This document shows, in pieces, positions 54,330 through 63,802 of a stretch of DNA of 64,000 nt (positions are counted from its first letter, which is position 1; the number at the start of each line of letters is the position of its first letter). The DNA is from Hormoscilla sp. GM7CHS1pb (GTDB lineage: Bacteria; Cyanobacteriota; Cyanobacteriia; Cyanobacteriales; Desertifilaceae), in NCBI GenBank assembly GCA_014323675.1, contig JACONN010000002.1:186001-250000 (forward strand). The letters are read 5' to 3'. Both the position numbers and the translations under genes were made by a program. The notes beneath the pieces were generated by a model. That model saw only the letters and a list, made by a program, of their open reading frames with translations, had not been told where the DNA came from and searched no databases.

Positions 54330-54857
54330 GTGATAGAGAAAAGAAAAAATCGCGATCTCCCCCAAATCAACGAACGGATTAGATTTCCCAAGATTAGGGT
54401 CATAGATACTGATGGGGGCCAATTAGGGGTGATGACCCCGAGGGAAGCTTTGCAGATGGCGGATCAAAAGGATCTGGATCTGGTCCTAGTCAGTGACAAG
54501 GCAGATCCGCCAGTTTGCAGGATAATTGACTACGGCAAGTATAAGTTTGAACAAGAGAAAAAAGCCAGGGAAGCAAAGAAAAAACAGCACCAGGCTGATG
54601 TAAAGGAAGTGAAAATGCGTTACAAGATAGACGAACATGACTATCAGGTGCGCGTAAATAGCGCCCAGCGCTTTCTAAAAGCAGGAGATAAGGTAAAAGC
54701 AACGATAACCTTCAGAGGTCGGGAAATACAGCATAGTAACCTGGCAGAAGAATTGCTCAAGCGGATGGCAAGGGACTTGGAAGAAGTGGCAGAGGTGCAA
54801 CAGGAACCGAAGAAAGAAGGTCGGAATATGATGATGATGCTTTCTCCAAAAAAATAA
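54330..54857 (+). CDS. infC: Translation initiation factor IF-3
   Basis: IF-3 binds the 30S subunit, prevents premature 50S joining and proofreads initiator tRNA and start codons. I take GTG 54330 ([29 protein letters not shown]), the usual cyanobacterial beginning; the open frame reaches back to 54240 without family similarity. The N-terminal domain ends at [25 protein letters not shown] (linker helix). The C-terminal domain has [59 protein letters not shown]. 175 residues, full length. A non-AUG start is common for infC and tied to its autoregulation. Confidence 0.92.
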   Translation: MIEKRKNRDLPQINERIRFPKIRVIDTDGGQLGVMTPREALQMADQKDLDLVLVSDKADPPVCRIIDYGKYKFEQEKKAREAKKKQHQADVKEVKMRYKIDEHDYQVRVNSAQRFLKAGDKVKATITFRGREIQHSNLAEELLKRMARDLEEVAEVQQEPKKEGRNMMMMLSPKK

Positions 54858-55292
54858 CAGGGCTTTGTCCCCGGGTGCTGTGTCTTCCGGGGCGAGGTAT
54901 CTCCTGGGATCTCGATGTCCCCGGGGAGCGCTAGCCGCACATGCATAAGGGACATCGTAGGATCACTACCCAGGAGATAAGCTGTGATGCATTTAAATTG
55001 CATAGTCCAAAATGGGGCAGGCAGGGTGGCGATCGCCGCTTATGGGTCGAGGATCCCAAGATTTTATCGGCAGCTCGAATATGCAGTTTAGATGCGCGAC
55101 ATCTGAGCTCGCGCTACTCGCACGTTCCCAGGCAGATACGTGGGAACGAGGGGGGGACACAGATTGTTGATTGTTTAGTGTTAAGTGTCCAGGAAAATAA
55201 AGCAATTAGCATTTAACAATTAGCGAGTAGTGTAACTTGACAGTCATAATTAAAGATTTGATAATCGGTGTCAAGTTACTGGAGAAGGAGAT
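54858..55292. repeat. Intergenic region with a family F hairpin
   Basis: TATCTCCTGGG (54898) and CCCAGGAGATA (ending 54979) enclose CGATGTCCCCGGGGAGCGCT...AAGGGACATCG, the same nested design as at 54095. Further on a TCGCACGTTCCCAGGCAGAT plus ACGTGGGAACGAG palindrome lies near 55115-55150. No gene seen. Confidence 0.65.
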
Positions 55293-56728
55293 ATGGAAAT
55301 AAAGCATCAGGGTTCGGGATTGAGCAAATCTGCTTGGGGTTTATTGCAGCTACTAAATCTCTGACTAGAGGAGGGTGGGCGGACGTTGCTGATGCTGGCG
55401 TTCTATACGGCTACCTGTGTAGGACTGATTTGGTCGGAAGCAAGTACGGCTGCTTTGTTCCTGGATAGGTATGGAGCAGAATTATTGCCCTGGATATATT
55501 GCTGGTGCGGTGATGGGTTCTCTATTGGGTGTTTTGTTCTCATGGCTGGAAATATGGTTGCCCCTGCGGTGGTTAATAGTGGCGATCGCCCTGTTGATGG
55601 CAATCCCGTTATTCGGGCTGCGTTTCGGGTTAGATATAATCTACGTGGCTGGCTTAACGGTATTTCTGCTGCGGCTGTGGGTAGAAGCATGTCACGTGCT
55701 GAACGAACTGAATACGTCAATCACGGCAAATCAACTGTTCAATATCAGGGAAATTAAGCGCACCTACCCGCTGGTAAGCAGCGGGATACTGATGGCAGAT
55801 GTGATAAGTGGTTTCTCGCTGCCGCTACTCCTAGTAGTATTTAAGCTAAACAACGTAGTTTTAGTATCGAGCGTGATGATATCCCTGGGAGCAGGGATAT
55901 TGTTTTATATCACTATCTGCTACCCAGCAATTCTTTCCTGACTCACCGCAGGTGTCCAGGTCAGATGAATATCAAGAATTTACGACGCCGCGACTAGCAG
56001 GTCCGATCGGACAGTATGTTATACCATTAATTTTATTATTCGTATTCGCCCAAGCAATATTACAGGTAGTAGAGTTTCAGTTCTTGGGACAACTAGAACT
56101 CAAGTTGAGCAGCGAACAGATAGCAGGCTTTTTAGGACTGTTCAGCGGGATATTGGGAATAGCAGTGCTCGCAGTACAATGGTTCATATCATCAAGGGCG
56201 ATCGAGAAGTTGGGGGTATTCGTGGCAGCATCGCTGCTACCAGGTTCGATCGGGCTGGGCGGGATAATATTCATGGGAGGCATAGTAGACCTGTACTGGG
56301 GCGCGATCGCGATGAAATTCATCGACGATCTGTTGAAGGGGTTCCTGGGGATCGCTGGGTTCTTGTCTGGTGGGGGACAAATCGTTCTTGCTAAATGTCT
56401 AATTGCTGTCTCTTCGCTATAGTCTAGTATCTCTTTAAACTTCCGCGATTGGGCTCAAGTAGAACGGGGAGTACAAGACAAAATATTTCTACTAGAGGCA
56501 GTAATCCTAGCTTTGGGGTGGTTAGTGGCGATCGGGGCCCTGCGATCGGGATACGTGAAATTGTTAGTAACGAGTGCCGAGAAAGGACAGCTGGGAGTAT
56601 CGGATGTAGACTTGCGGGCCCTGAAACGGAAAGTAGCGGAAATTTTGCAGCAGCCAGGAGCAGATGAAGATAAAAGTTCCTGTATAGAATTGCTCAGTCA
56701 GCTGGACCCGGGGCGATCGCCCTGCTGA
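55293..56728 (+). pseudogene. Npt/ATP-ADP translocase-like MFS membrane protein with HEAT region, multiply frameshifted
   Basis: Starts at ATG 55293 with a strong GGAGAAGGAG site, and loses frame after about 20 codons. Then in successive frames: LLMLAFYTATCVGLIW...EASTAALFLDRYGAELLPWIY (TM1-2), AGAVMGSLLGVLFSWLEIWLPLRWLIVAIALLMAIPLFG, REIKRTYPLVSSGILMADVISGF, the second half QYVIPLILLFVFAQAILQVVEFQFLGQLE and YWGAIAMKFIDDLLK. A deletion follows, and finally WAQVERGVQDKIFLLEAVILALGWLVAIG with a HEAT-like tail (LRALKRKVAEILQQPGADEDK). At least four breaks. Probably a former nucleotide or MFS-type transporter; the HEAT remainder may extend to about 56960. Confidence 0.65.
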
Positions 56729-56767
56729 CCTGTTGCTAAGTTCTCGAACCTAGATATACTTCCGGTC

Positions 56768-56910
56768 TGGTCCGAGAGCGCCCACCCTGTCGTTCGCCTA
56801 CTCGGCAACGACATGGGTGGGTCGTTTCCTCTTCGCCCACCCTGTCGTTCGCCAGCAGGCAACGACATGGGTGGGCGCTCTGGAAACGAAAGTCTCTGGA
56901 CACGACTGGT
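56768..56910. repeat. Double family D hairpin
   Basis: Two units of CGCCCACCCTGTCGTTCGCC...GGCAACGACATGGGTGGG lie in direct order, linked by TCGTTTCCTCTTC and flanked by TCCGAGAG at the left and CTCTGGAAACGA...CTCTGGACACGA at the right. It interrupts what seems to be the HEAT tail of the preceding pseudogene. Confidence 0.75.
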
Positions 56911-56964
56911 ACCTTTGCTGCCTTCGATGTCACCAGCATTGCAGCGTCAGAGTCTGGAAGTGCT

Positions 56965-58018
56965 GCTAGAGCACGTCATGCTTGGAATTGGGGACTGGGT
57001 TTAACCAAACAGATACTCGATCACAATCGGAATAATCCAGAGGAAAAAATCAAGTTTCCGACAGCGATTGACCTGCATAAATGGCTGGTAGCCCTGATCA
57101 AACCTGAGTATCCCTGGTATTATGAAGTAAGCTTCTGCGCCCCGCAATCTGCTCTGAGAGAGCTAGCTGACGCTTGGAAACGGGCATTCAAAAAGACGAG
57201 TAAACCACCTCGGTTCAAAAAGAAAGGCCGCGCTGACAGCTTCACAATAGACGGATCAATTAAGCTCGACCACTTTAGAATTAAAGTACCTAAGATCGGT
57301 TGGCTAAGAACATATGAGCGACTACCAGTCTGTTCTAGCCCCAAGTCTGTAACCAGATCCAGGACGGCTGCTCGATGGTTTATCAGCTTTAAGCTGGAAG
57401 TTGAGCTAGTCAACCACCCAAAATCTCATCCTGTAGTAGGCGTAGATTTAGGCATAAAAGCACTAGCAGTTCTGTCAACTGGTGAAGTTTTTGAGGGTGC
57501 TAAAAGCTATCGTAAATACGAGAAAAAACTCTCGCGACTGCAATGGCTGAATCGTCATAAGCAGATCGGTTCGGCCAATTGGAAAAAAGCCCAAGTCAAA
57601 ATAGCTCGCTTGCACCGTTCGCGCAGCGTGGCGCCAGCCATATCCCTCACGGGAGCGCAGCCATAAAATAGCTAACATCCGTAAAGACACATTACACTTC
57701 ACGACCTATTTGGCCAAAAACCACAGTCTCATAGGAATTGAGAACTTGAATGTGTCCGGGATGATTTAGCAAATCCCTTTTATGTTGAACTTTTCGCTAT
57801 AGGCTGGCACCTTTATAGACTTCCGCAATCGTCAGTTGTATGGCTCGACCTTAGTTGTAGTTGACCAATGGTATCCCTCAACCAAGACCTGCAATAGATG
57901 TCATACAAAAAAAGACTCCATGCCGCTATCAGAAAGAGTCTTCCGGTGTGACAACTGTGGTCTAGAGATAGATCTCGATCTGAATGCCTCCATTAATTTG
58001 GAAATAGCCGCTAGTTAG
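56965..58018 (+). pseudogene. TnpB RNA-guided nuclease (IS200/IS605 type), broken
   Basis: Reads in pieces: ARHAWNWGLGLTKQILDHN, FPTAIDLHKWLVALIKPEYPWYYEVS, QSALRELADAWKRAFKKTSKPPRFKKKG, then the RuvC I motif PVVGVDLGIKALAVLSTGE, LIGIENLNVSGM (RuvC II Glu), the zinc ribbon TCNRCHTKKDSMPLSERVFRCDNCG and the RuvC III Asp in EIDLDLNASINL. The N-terminus is missing, a family A+B repeat (57618-57665) sits in the centre and the frame is lost near 57770. All three catalytic acids are still readable. No TnpA gene. The 3' flank resembles the omega-RNA end of such elements. Confidence 0.85.
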
Positions 58019-58150
58019 GCGGTGTTAGCCTGTGGACTGGTCAGTGCCGACACTACCAGAGCGAAGCAGGAAGTAAGTTCCAGAGGTGTCCAGTGATGGG
58101 TAACTATGGCTGCCCCCACGGGGGGCGATTGGGTAAGTCTTATGTAACGG
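57960..58150 (+). ncRNA. Possible omega-RNA/right end of the TnpB element
   Basis: In TnpB elements the guide RNA spans the gene's 3' end and the right end. Here GCGGTGTTAGCCTGTGGACT plus GGTCAGTGCCGACACTACCA and GAGCGAAGCAGGAAGTAAG directly follow the tnpB stop, a sequence arrangement recalled from other cyanobacterial TnpB elements. Boundaries are approximate and the host gene is dead. Confidence 0.35.
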
Positions 58151-58525
58151 AGAAATATCCAGCCATAACATTTGGGATGTATCCTCGCTATTCCGGCTCT
58201 GCCTGGGAACGTGCGAGCAGCGCTCCGGGGAAACACCCAAAGCAACTGCTGGTTGCCCCTTGGCAGGGTGCTCGCGGGCACCGTAGGGAAGTTCAACAGC
58301 AGGTGGAAGCGAGAAAGCTCCTTTTGATAAAGGGTATGTGGAGGGTGCTGAGGTATCAACGGCAGACCTGACAGGCAGGTCAAGAGAAATTAGGGAAAGA
58401 CTTACAGGAAAACGCTGATGGGTAAACATATTCGATTATTACCTTTGCACTAAACACAAAAAAGTCAACGGAATGCTCTGGTCGCGGTAGAATCATCCTA
58501 GGTCATACCACCTCAGTCTAGCTTT
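58151..58525. other. Intergenic region before aroA
   Basis: No gene. A CGCTATTCCGGCTCTGCCTG plus GGAACGTGCGAGCAGCG stretch near 58190-58230 resembles the GCTCTGCCTGGGAACG core of the family F repeats. A CCTGACAGGCAGGTC palindrome lies near 58368. Confidence 0.45.
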
Positions 58526-59876
58526 ATGAAAGCCCCGATCGTCACCCTGAACAGTAATGTTGATGCTCGAGATTTAATCATCGCCAGACCGGCGGCGGGG
58601 CTATCCCTGCAAGGTCGCATCCAGGTTCCTGGAGATAAGTCGATTTCTCATCGGGCCCTTGATGTTGGGCAGCATCGCCCGAGGAGAAACTAGGATAAGT
58701 GGCTTGCTTTTAGGAGAAGACCCCCGCAGCACGGCCAACTGTTTTCGGGCCTTGGGTGCTGAAATTTCCCCTCTGAATACAGAAAAAGTGCAAGTAGTAG
58801 GCATCGGTTTAGGAGAATGCAGTGAACCGACTGATGTCTTGGACTGCGGTAACTCTGGCACCACGATGCGTCTGATGTTGGGCATTTTGGCATCTCATCC
58901 GGGTCGCTTTTTTACGGTGACGGGGGATAAGTCCTTGCGCGCGCGCCCCATGTCCAGGGTGGTGCAGCCCCTCGGACAAATGGGCGCGCAAGTCTGGGGA
59001 CGCAAACAGGCAAGTCTGGCACCCCTGGCAATTCAAGGCACCCAACTACAGCCGATTCATTATCACTCGCCCGTAGCCTCCGCTCAAGTTAAATCCTGCA
59101 TTCTGCTAGCTGGTTTAATGACAGCAGGAGAAACCACTGTCACCGAACCAGCACTCTCTCGGGACCACAGCGAACGGATGCTGCAAGCTTTTGGCGCATC
59201 CGTCAGCATCGACCCAGAAACCAACAGTGTGACAGTAACTGGTCCAGCCCAGCTGCAAGGACAATCAGTGATAGTACCAGGAGATATCAGTTCTGCAGCC
59301 TTCTGGTTAGTCGCAGGGGCGATCGTCCCTGGTTCGGAACTGATAATTGAAAATGTAGGCGTTAATCCCACTCGCACTGGAGTACTAGAAGCTTTGGAGA
59401 TGATGGGTGCAGATATCACCCAAGAAAATCAGCGGGTAGTTGCTGGCGAACCCGTAGCCGATTTGCGCGTGAAGTCCGGACCTCTTCAGGGTTGGGAGAT
59501 CGCTGGGCCCATAATTCCGCGCTTGATTGATGAGATTCCCATTTTGGCAGTAGCAGCTGTGTTTGCCGAAGGGAAAACCATCATCAAAGATGCTGCCGAG
59601 TTGCGAGTCAAAGAGAGCGATCGCATTGCCGTCATGGCCAGACAGCTGAACCGCCTGGGGGCAAGAGTTACAGAATTACCCGATGGTCTAGAAATCATCG
59701 GCGGCACCCCCTTAACTGGCACCGATGTCCAATCTGAATCGGATCACCGAATTGCTATGAGTCTGGCCATTGCTGCCCTGAACGCCACTGGCACTACCAC
59801 CATCAGTGGTGCCTCTGCTGCTGCCATCTCCTACCCAGATTTCACAGCTACCCTACAACAGGTGTTATGTATTTAA
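58526..59876 (+). pseudogene. aroA: EPSP synthase (3-phosphoshikimate 1-carboxyvinyltransferase), one-base frameshift near the N-terminus
   Basis: Sixth step of the shikimate pathway: PEP plus shikimate-3-phosphate to EPSP. From ATG 58526 it reads [29 protein letters not shown], then loses frame at CCCTTGATG (one T too many, near 58650). The rest is open from [22 protein letters not shown] through [67 protein letters not shown] and [15 protein letters not shown] start downstream of the shift would lose the substrate-binding GDKSISHR. The gene is normally essential, so a read error is a serious alternative. Confidence 0.9.
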
Positions 59877-60044
59877 GGGATGTCTTGATGCTCTGCCTAC
59901 CTGCTAGCCTATGGGATGAATATTGAGTATAATTATCAATAGTTCTGATTTTTCCGGAACGGTGGAGCAGCGTTGGAGGTGGGTTGTCGAGGCAACTAGC
60001 CACCGGCAGCACCGATGAAGCGCAGTTAAAGAATCATACAAAAT

Positions 60045-60662
60045 ATGGATAAATTAGAAACCCGGTTCAATCTCGAAGGGCAGTTTCTGGGATTTGGACT
60101 TAAAGATGGTTACAAAATCAAATACTTGCGGTTGGCCACCGCAGAGGGAGAAGACTGGATCAAAATGGACAAAAGGTTACGTGCAGCACTCTACGGTCAT
60201 TCTTTCACCCCAGGGGACTGGATCCAGGTTTCTGGCGAGCAAAAATTTCAGCCCAAAACTGGTCAATTTAAGCTCAAGGCCGACCAAGTATTGGCAGGAT
60301 CCGCCCCTCCAGGCCCCAGGACTGCCCCCACCCCAGTCAAGGCCAAACATGGCAAAGCCCGGGTTTTAGTCTGTCAAAAATCAGATTGTGGCAAACGTGG
60401 CAGCTTGAAAGTCTGTCAAGCCCTAGAGTCGGCCCTATGTGCCAGCGGTCTTGCTGACCGGGTGGAAATCCAGAAAACTGGTTGCCTGAAAAACTGCTCT
60501 TCTGGTCCCAACCTTGTGGTTATGCCCGATAAAACCCGCTATAGTCGCATTCGCCCTCGCGAAATCCCCGCATTAATTGAAAAACATTTTTCACCCCGCA
60601 CGGGCGAGCCCAAAACTAAAACGTCCCAACCTGCCTCTATACTGCGAAGGGTCAGGAACTGA
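60045..60662 (+). CDS. Thioredoxin-like 2Fe-2S ferredoxin-domain protein
   Basis: 205 residues. The N-terminal half (TRFNLEGQFLGFGLKDGYKIKYLRLATAEGEDWIKMDKRLRAAL...PGDWIQVSGEQKF) is a small beta domain, OB-fold-like. After a Pro-rich linker, the C-terminal thioredoxin-like ferredoxin domain carries ARVLVCQKSDCGKRGSLKVCQALESAL and VEIQKTGCLKNCSSGPNLVVMPD. Cysteines in CxxxxC and CxxxC positions ligate the cluster, as in the clostridial-type 2Fe-2S family and NuoE-like domains. Partner unknown. Intact; aroA is 168 bases upstream. Confidence 0.82.
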   Translation: MDKLETRFNLEGQFLGFGLKDGYKIKYLRLATAEGEDWIKMDKRLRAALYGHSFTPGDWIQVSGEQKFQPKTGQFKLKADQVLAGSAPPGPRTAPTPVKAKHGKARVLVCQKSDCGKRGSLKVCQALESALCASGLADRVEIQKTGCLKNCSSGPNLVVMPDKTRYSRIRPREIPALIEKHFSPRTGEPKTKTSQPASILRRVRN

Positions 60663-61067
60663 GCTTTTTTGGGCCGTTTTGATTTGTCTAAGCGAGGGGG
60701 GGACAATTGAGAGATACTTGTGATCGCGTAGCGTAGCGTGTAGCGTAGCGAGGCGTGTGCGCGCAGCGCAATCTTTGAGATGCTCCCCCCCCCGAGAAGC
60801 ATACAAGAGGCACGTTCGGTAGGAGATTGCTTCGGGGGGGCTGGCCGCGTGAGTTTCGGTAATCTCGGCCCTTAGCCCCCCGAGCCATCTTGACTATACA
60901 ATCCAAAATGGCCCCAAGTCAAGTCCTAGCCCGCAGGACAGCCGATCGCTCCCTAGGGCCTAAACTTGTAACCGGTGACAAACAAACTAAATTTCCGATC
61001 GCTATGTCTTATACGTCAATAAATTGATAAAATTTAATATATAAATTTGAAAGGGAGTATTGCAGGT
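60663..61067. other. Intergenic region with GTAGCG repeats and an inverted GGGGGG element
   Basis: GCGTAGCGTAGCGTGTAGCG plus TAGCGAGGCG near 60726, then GATGCTCCCCCCCCCGAGAA and TTCGGGGGGGCTGGCC...AGCCCCCCGAGC (60780-60885), which can pair through C and G runs. No gene seen. Confidence 0.5.
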
Positions 61068-61622
61068 ATGGATATGCAAGCGCTCTCTGAGCGTGCGGAG
61101 CTTACTCGCACTGAATTAGCATATAAGTTAGGAGTAAGCGAAACTAGCGTGCGCAACTGGGAAAGGGGCCGGACTAAACCGACGCTGACACCGCAAAAAT
61201 ACTTAGAGGCATTGAATTTATTCCAATGTACGCCAGAAGAATTAGCAGCAGCAAGCGAAAAGTCGATTGGTCCCGATCGACAGTCTTCTGGCAAAAAGCC
61301 CATCCAGCAAGATGAGTGGGTGGCCATAATTGTGGCATTCTTATCTATTGGCACCATCTTCGCTTGGTCTCTGACGCGCACCTCTCGAGGAGGCATACGC
61401 TGGCCGGACGTCTCAACGGATCCTCGATATCTCTGGGGTAGTGCGAATAGCGCGTCACCCTCTGGAGGATATCGAATGTTTCCTTTTGTGCGATTAGCGC
61501 TCTTAGGAGATACCTCGCCCCCCGAGACATCGAGCGACCAGGAGACCGCTTGCCCTGGGGAACACAGACGTAAACCTGTAAAATCGGGGTATTGCAGTGG
61601 CGTAGGTAATGTAGATGAGTAA
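61068..61622 (+). pseudogene. XRE-type helix-turn-helix protein fused to duplicated downstream sequence
   Basis: ATG 61068 follows AAAGGGAG. Residues 1-65 are a Cro/XRE repressor domain (MQALSERAELTRTELAYKLGVSETSVRNWERGRTKPTLTPQKYLEAL). After CTPEELAAASEKSIG the reading enters a copy of the S-layer protein's N-terminus (GPDRQSSGKKPIQQDEWVAIIVAFLSIGTIFAWSLTRT, including its membrane helix), then runs into family F repeat sequence. The ancestral regulator was probably about 70-80 residues. The fusion would tether the DNA-binding domain to the membrane if expressed. Confidence 0.6.
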
Positions 61623-61816
61623 TTCTTCTGGTCCCGATCGACAGTCTTCTGGCAAAAAGCCCATCCAGCAAAATGAGTGGGTGGCCATAATTGTGGCATT
61701 CTTATCTATTGGCACCATCTTCGCTTGGTCTCTGACGCACACAGATCGAGGAGGCATACGCTGGCCAGACGTCTCAACGGATCCTCGATATCTCTGGGTA
61801 GTGCGAATAGCGCGTC
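61269..61816 (+). repeat. Direct duplication, period 361 bp
   Basis: About 187 bp from GGTCCCGATCGACAGTCTTC to GGTAGTGCGAATAGCGCGTC occur at 61269-61455 and again at 61630-61816, almost identical. Each copy contains the codons KKPIQQ(D/N)EWVAIIVAFLSIG and a family F hairpin beginning CGAGGAGGCATACGCTGG. Confidence 0.85.
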
Positions 61817-62722
61817 CTCCTCTGGGGATATCTAATGTCCCCATCAGCCTCTCTCCCAGTTCCCTCCCCAGTAGACTCTCTGGTAACTCAGCCGGATGTA
61901 GGAGAGGAGACTCCAACTCCTGAAGACTCTGGGGCAACGGCTAAGACACCTGCTGATGAGAAACTAGCATCATCAGTTTCCCCAGTTACAAAGACACCAG
62001 TACCGAGTCAAACCTCAGCAGAAATTGGCTTACCGCTAACCAAACAGCCCAAAACACTGGCACCGACTGATTCAACAACTGAGTCGCCGGAAACACCGGC
62101 ACCGACTGATTCAGATCGCGATCGAGGGGTGAAATTCAAGGATGTTCCAGATGACTTTTGGGCATTTCCTTTTATTACAGCTTTAGTTGAGCGTGACCTT
62201 TTTGATAGGGCGGCAGATACTGATATTTTCCAACCTAATGCACCGATGACCCGCGCTGAATATGCCGTCGCCCTGCAAAAAGCCTTTAAACAAAATCCGA
62301 CTCAGAATCAGTTGAATTTTCAGGATGTTCCAGGGGATTACCCAGCTGGTGAGCCCATTAAGAGAAGCACCGAAACTGGATTTTTAAGAGGCTATCCTGG
62401 ACAAATATTCCAACCCAACCAACCCATGCCGCGAGTGCAGGTGATTGTCTCCCTAGCCAATGGATTAGGATTGAAGGCCCCGTCTAATCCCAATCAAATC
62501 CTCCAGCGCTACCAGGATGCCGATCGCCTACCGGCATATTCGGTCTCTGCGGTGGCAGCTGCAACCAAAGCTGGTCTTGTGGTTAACTATCCTAATCCCT
62601 CACGGCTTAATCCCAACCAAGACGCTACTCGGGCTGATGTTGCTAGCTTGATTCATCGAGCCTTGGTTATTCAAGGAAAGGTGCCAGCAATTCCCTCTGA
62701 GTATATTGTTCAACCTGATTGA
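61615..62722 (+). pseudogene. S-layer homology domain protein, interrupted near the N-terminus by a family F repeat
   Basis: The original start seems to be ATG 61615 (SNSSGPDRQSSGKKPIQQNEWVAIIVAFLSIGTIFAWSLTHTD, one membrane helix). A repeat of about 95 bp follows from 61748, after which the main frame (open from ATG 61835) continues. It has a Pro/Thr-rich linker (TPTPEDSGATAKTPADE...), then SLH-type segments VKFKDVPDDFWAFPFITALVERDLFDRAADTDIFQPNAPMTRAEYAVAL, FQDVPGDYPAGEPIKRSTETGFLRGYPGQIFQPNQPMPRVQVIVSL and YSVSAVAAATKAGLVVNYPNPSRLNPNQDATRADVASLIHRAL. The SLH part alone (295 residues) could be made from 61835 but without its membrane anchor. Confidence 0.75.
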
Positions 62723-62839
62723 TATTGTCAGACAGCCCAGCGGTGTCTGGAGCATGCCGAGTCCTTCAGGACAAGAGCATGCGGAAGACGCCGACCGTTG
62801 GGATCTTCGGTAGGCTGACTGACTTGACTTGGGCGGTCC

Positions 62840-62877
62840 CGTGGCTTGAGGGCACGCGGACGGGCCCTCAAGCCACG
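62840..62877. terminator. Terminator-like hairpin between convergent genes
   Basis: CGTGGCTTGAGGGC and GCCCTCAAGCCACG, a perfect 14-bp stem with a 10-base loop, between the S-layer-like gene (plus) and the CAAD gene (minus, ending 62882). A second hairpin GCATGC...GCATGC lies at about 62753-62785. Confidence 0.7.
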
Positions 62878-62881
62878 CAAC

Positions 62882-63346
62882 TTAGTCTTTTCCACCCGTC
62901 ACTTGATCTCCTAGGGCCTTGATATCCTCTATCAACTCCTTGCGAGTAGAGGCACGGGCTAAATAGCGCCAAATAAACCAACCTGAGAACCCGAGCCCGA
63001 TTACTTCAAAAAGCGGTGATAGCAGGGGAATATCATTAATAGCATTGATCGCTGCTAGGATTACCTTAACTGCAACAAATGCCACCAAAATCAGAACCAG
63101 CGTGGTTATTGGTCCCTGGTATTTAGCAAAAAAATCGCCCAAGTAATCTAACTTACCCAAGTACTCTAGCGCTTGCTGCCCATATTCCTTCCACGGCTGT
63201 TTGGCCCAGCCTACCGACTTGGGTTTACTGATTGAACCGGATGGTTCATCCACAAAATCGATCGAGGTTTTCACATCGGGTTCGGCGGTGGGAGTTGTCG
63301 CCTCGGGCTCTTTAACTGGTCGATCTTTAGGTTCTGGATCTGCCAT
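62882..63346 (-). CDS. CAAD domain protein (CurT-like thylakoid curvature protein)
   Basis: 154 residues. The N-terminal 55 residues are acidic and disordered (EPEATTPTAEPDVKTSIDFV). Then an amphipathic part (WKEYGQQALEYLGKLDYLGDFFAKYQ), two membrane helices (PITTLVLILVAFVAVKVILAAINAI and LLSPLFEVIGLGFSGWFIWRYL) and a charged C-terminal helix (ARASTRKELIEDIKALGDQV). This is the cyanobacterial CAAD/CURT1 layout; CurT shapes thylakoid edges and biogenesis centres. Full length, intact, ATG 63346. Paralogue number cannot be judged here. Confidence 0.88.
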   Translation of the reverse strand: MADPEPKDRPVKEPEATTPTAEPDVKTSIDFVDEPSGSISKPKSVGWAKQPWKEYGQQALEYLGKLDYLGDFFAKYQGPITTLVLILVAFVAVKVILAAINAINDIPLLSPLFEVIGLGFSGWFIWRYLARASTRKELIEDIKALGDQVTGGKD

Positions 63347-63404
63347 ATTGTTATCTCACTCAATTACAACCTGTTTCTGGGGTGAATGGCGGGGAATGAC
63401 GTCC

Positions 63405-63613
63405 CGGTGTCTCCTGGGGTAGTGCGACTAGGGGTCGGGAGACACCGCTACTCAAACCATTCGCTAAATCAAAAACATACTTGACAGTAAAACAGAGCTG
63501 GATTATTTGCAAGCCTGGCTAATTACCATCAATTTTATGTTACAATAGCAACTTATCTCGACTTCCAAGGGCGGTGTCTCCTGGGTAGTGCGACTAGGGG
63601 TCGGGAAACACCG
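63405..63613. repeat. Two family F palindromes
   Basis: CGGTGTCTCCTGGGGTAGTG plus CGACTAGGGGTCGGGAGACACCG at 63405-63447, and a near-identical copy at 63572-63613 (one G shorter, AAACACCG at the end). Each has GGTGTCTCC...GG(G/A)A(G/A)ACACC arms and a CGACTAGGGGTCG core. No gene between them, nor in 63614-63802 apart from a TGGCTGCTGCTACTGGCTGC direct repeat at the end of the following gene. Confidence 0.75.
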
Positions 63614-63802
63614 GAAGAATAAGGGTAGTGGTCAATATGCAGTGATTTGACTACAGTCTGCCCAGGGTTTCAGGTGCTAAAATCACTACTTGTACAATCG
63701 CGGAAGTACGGTCCGCAGACGGCCCGAAAAATCGGACAGATACTAGACTACAACAGAGAGACTGCGGAAAGACAAAAAAATGGAAGTCATGACTGGCTGC
63801 TG

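Noticed and set aside
58659..59876. aroA starting at the downstream ATG as a shorter functional enzyme
   Set aside because: It would lack the N-terminal GDKSISHR segment needed for substrate binding, so this start cannot give an active enzyme.
63614..63802. A transposase fragment before the dehydrogenase gene
   Set aside because: The open frame (RKYGPQTARKIGQILDY...) has no convincing similarity, and its end overlaps antisense to the dehydrogenase C-terminus.
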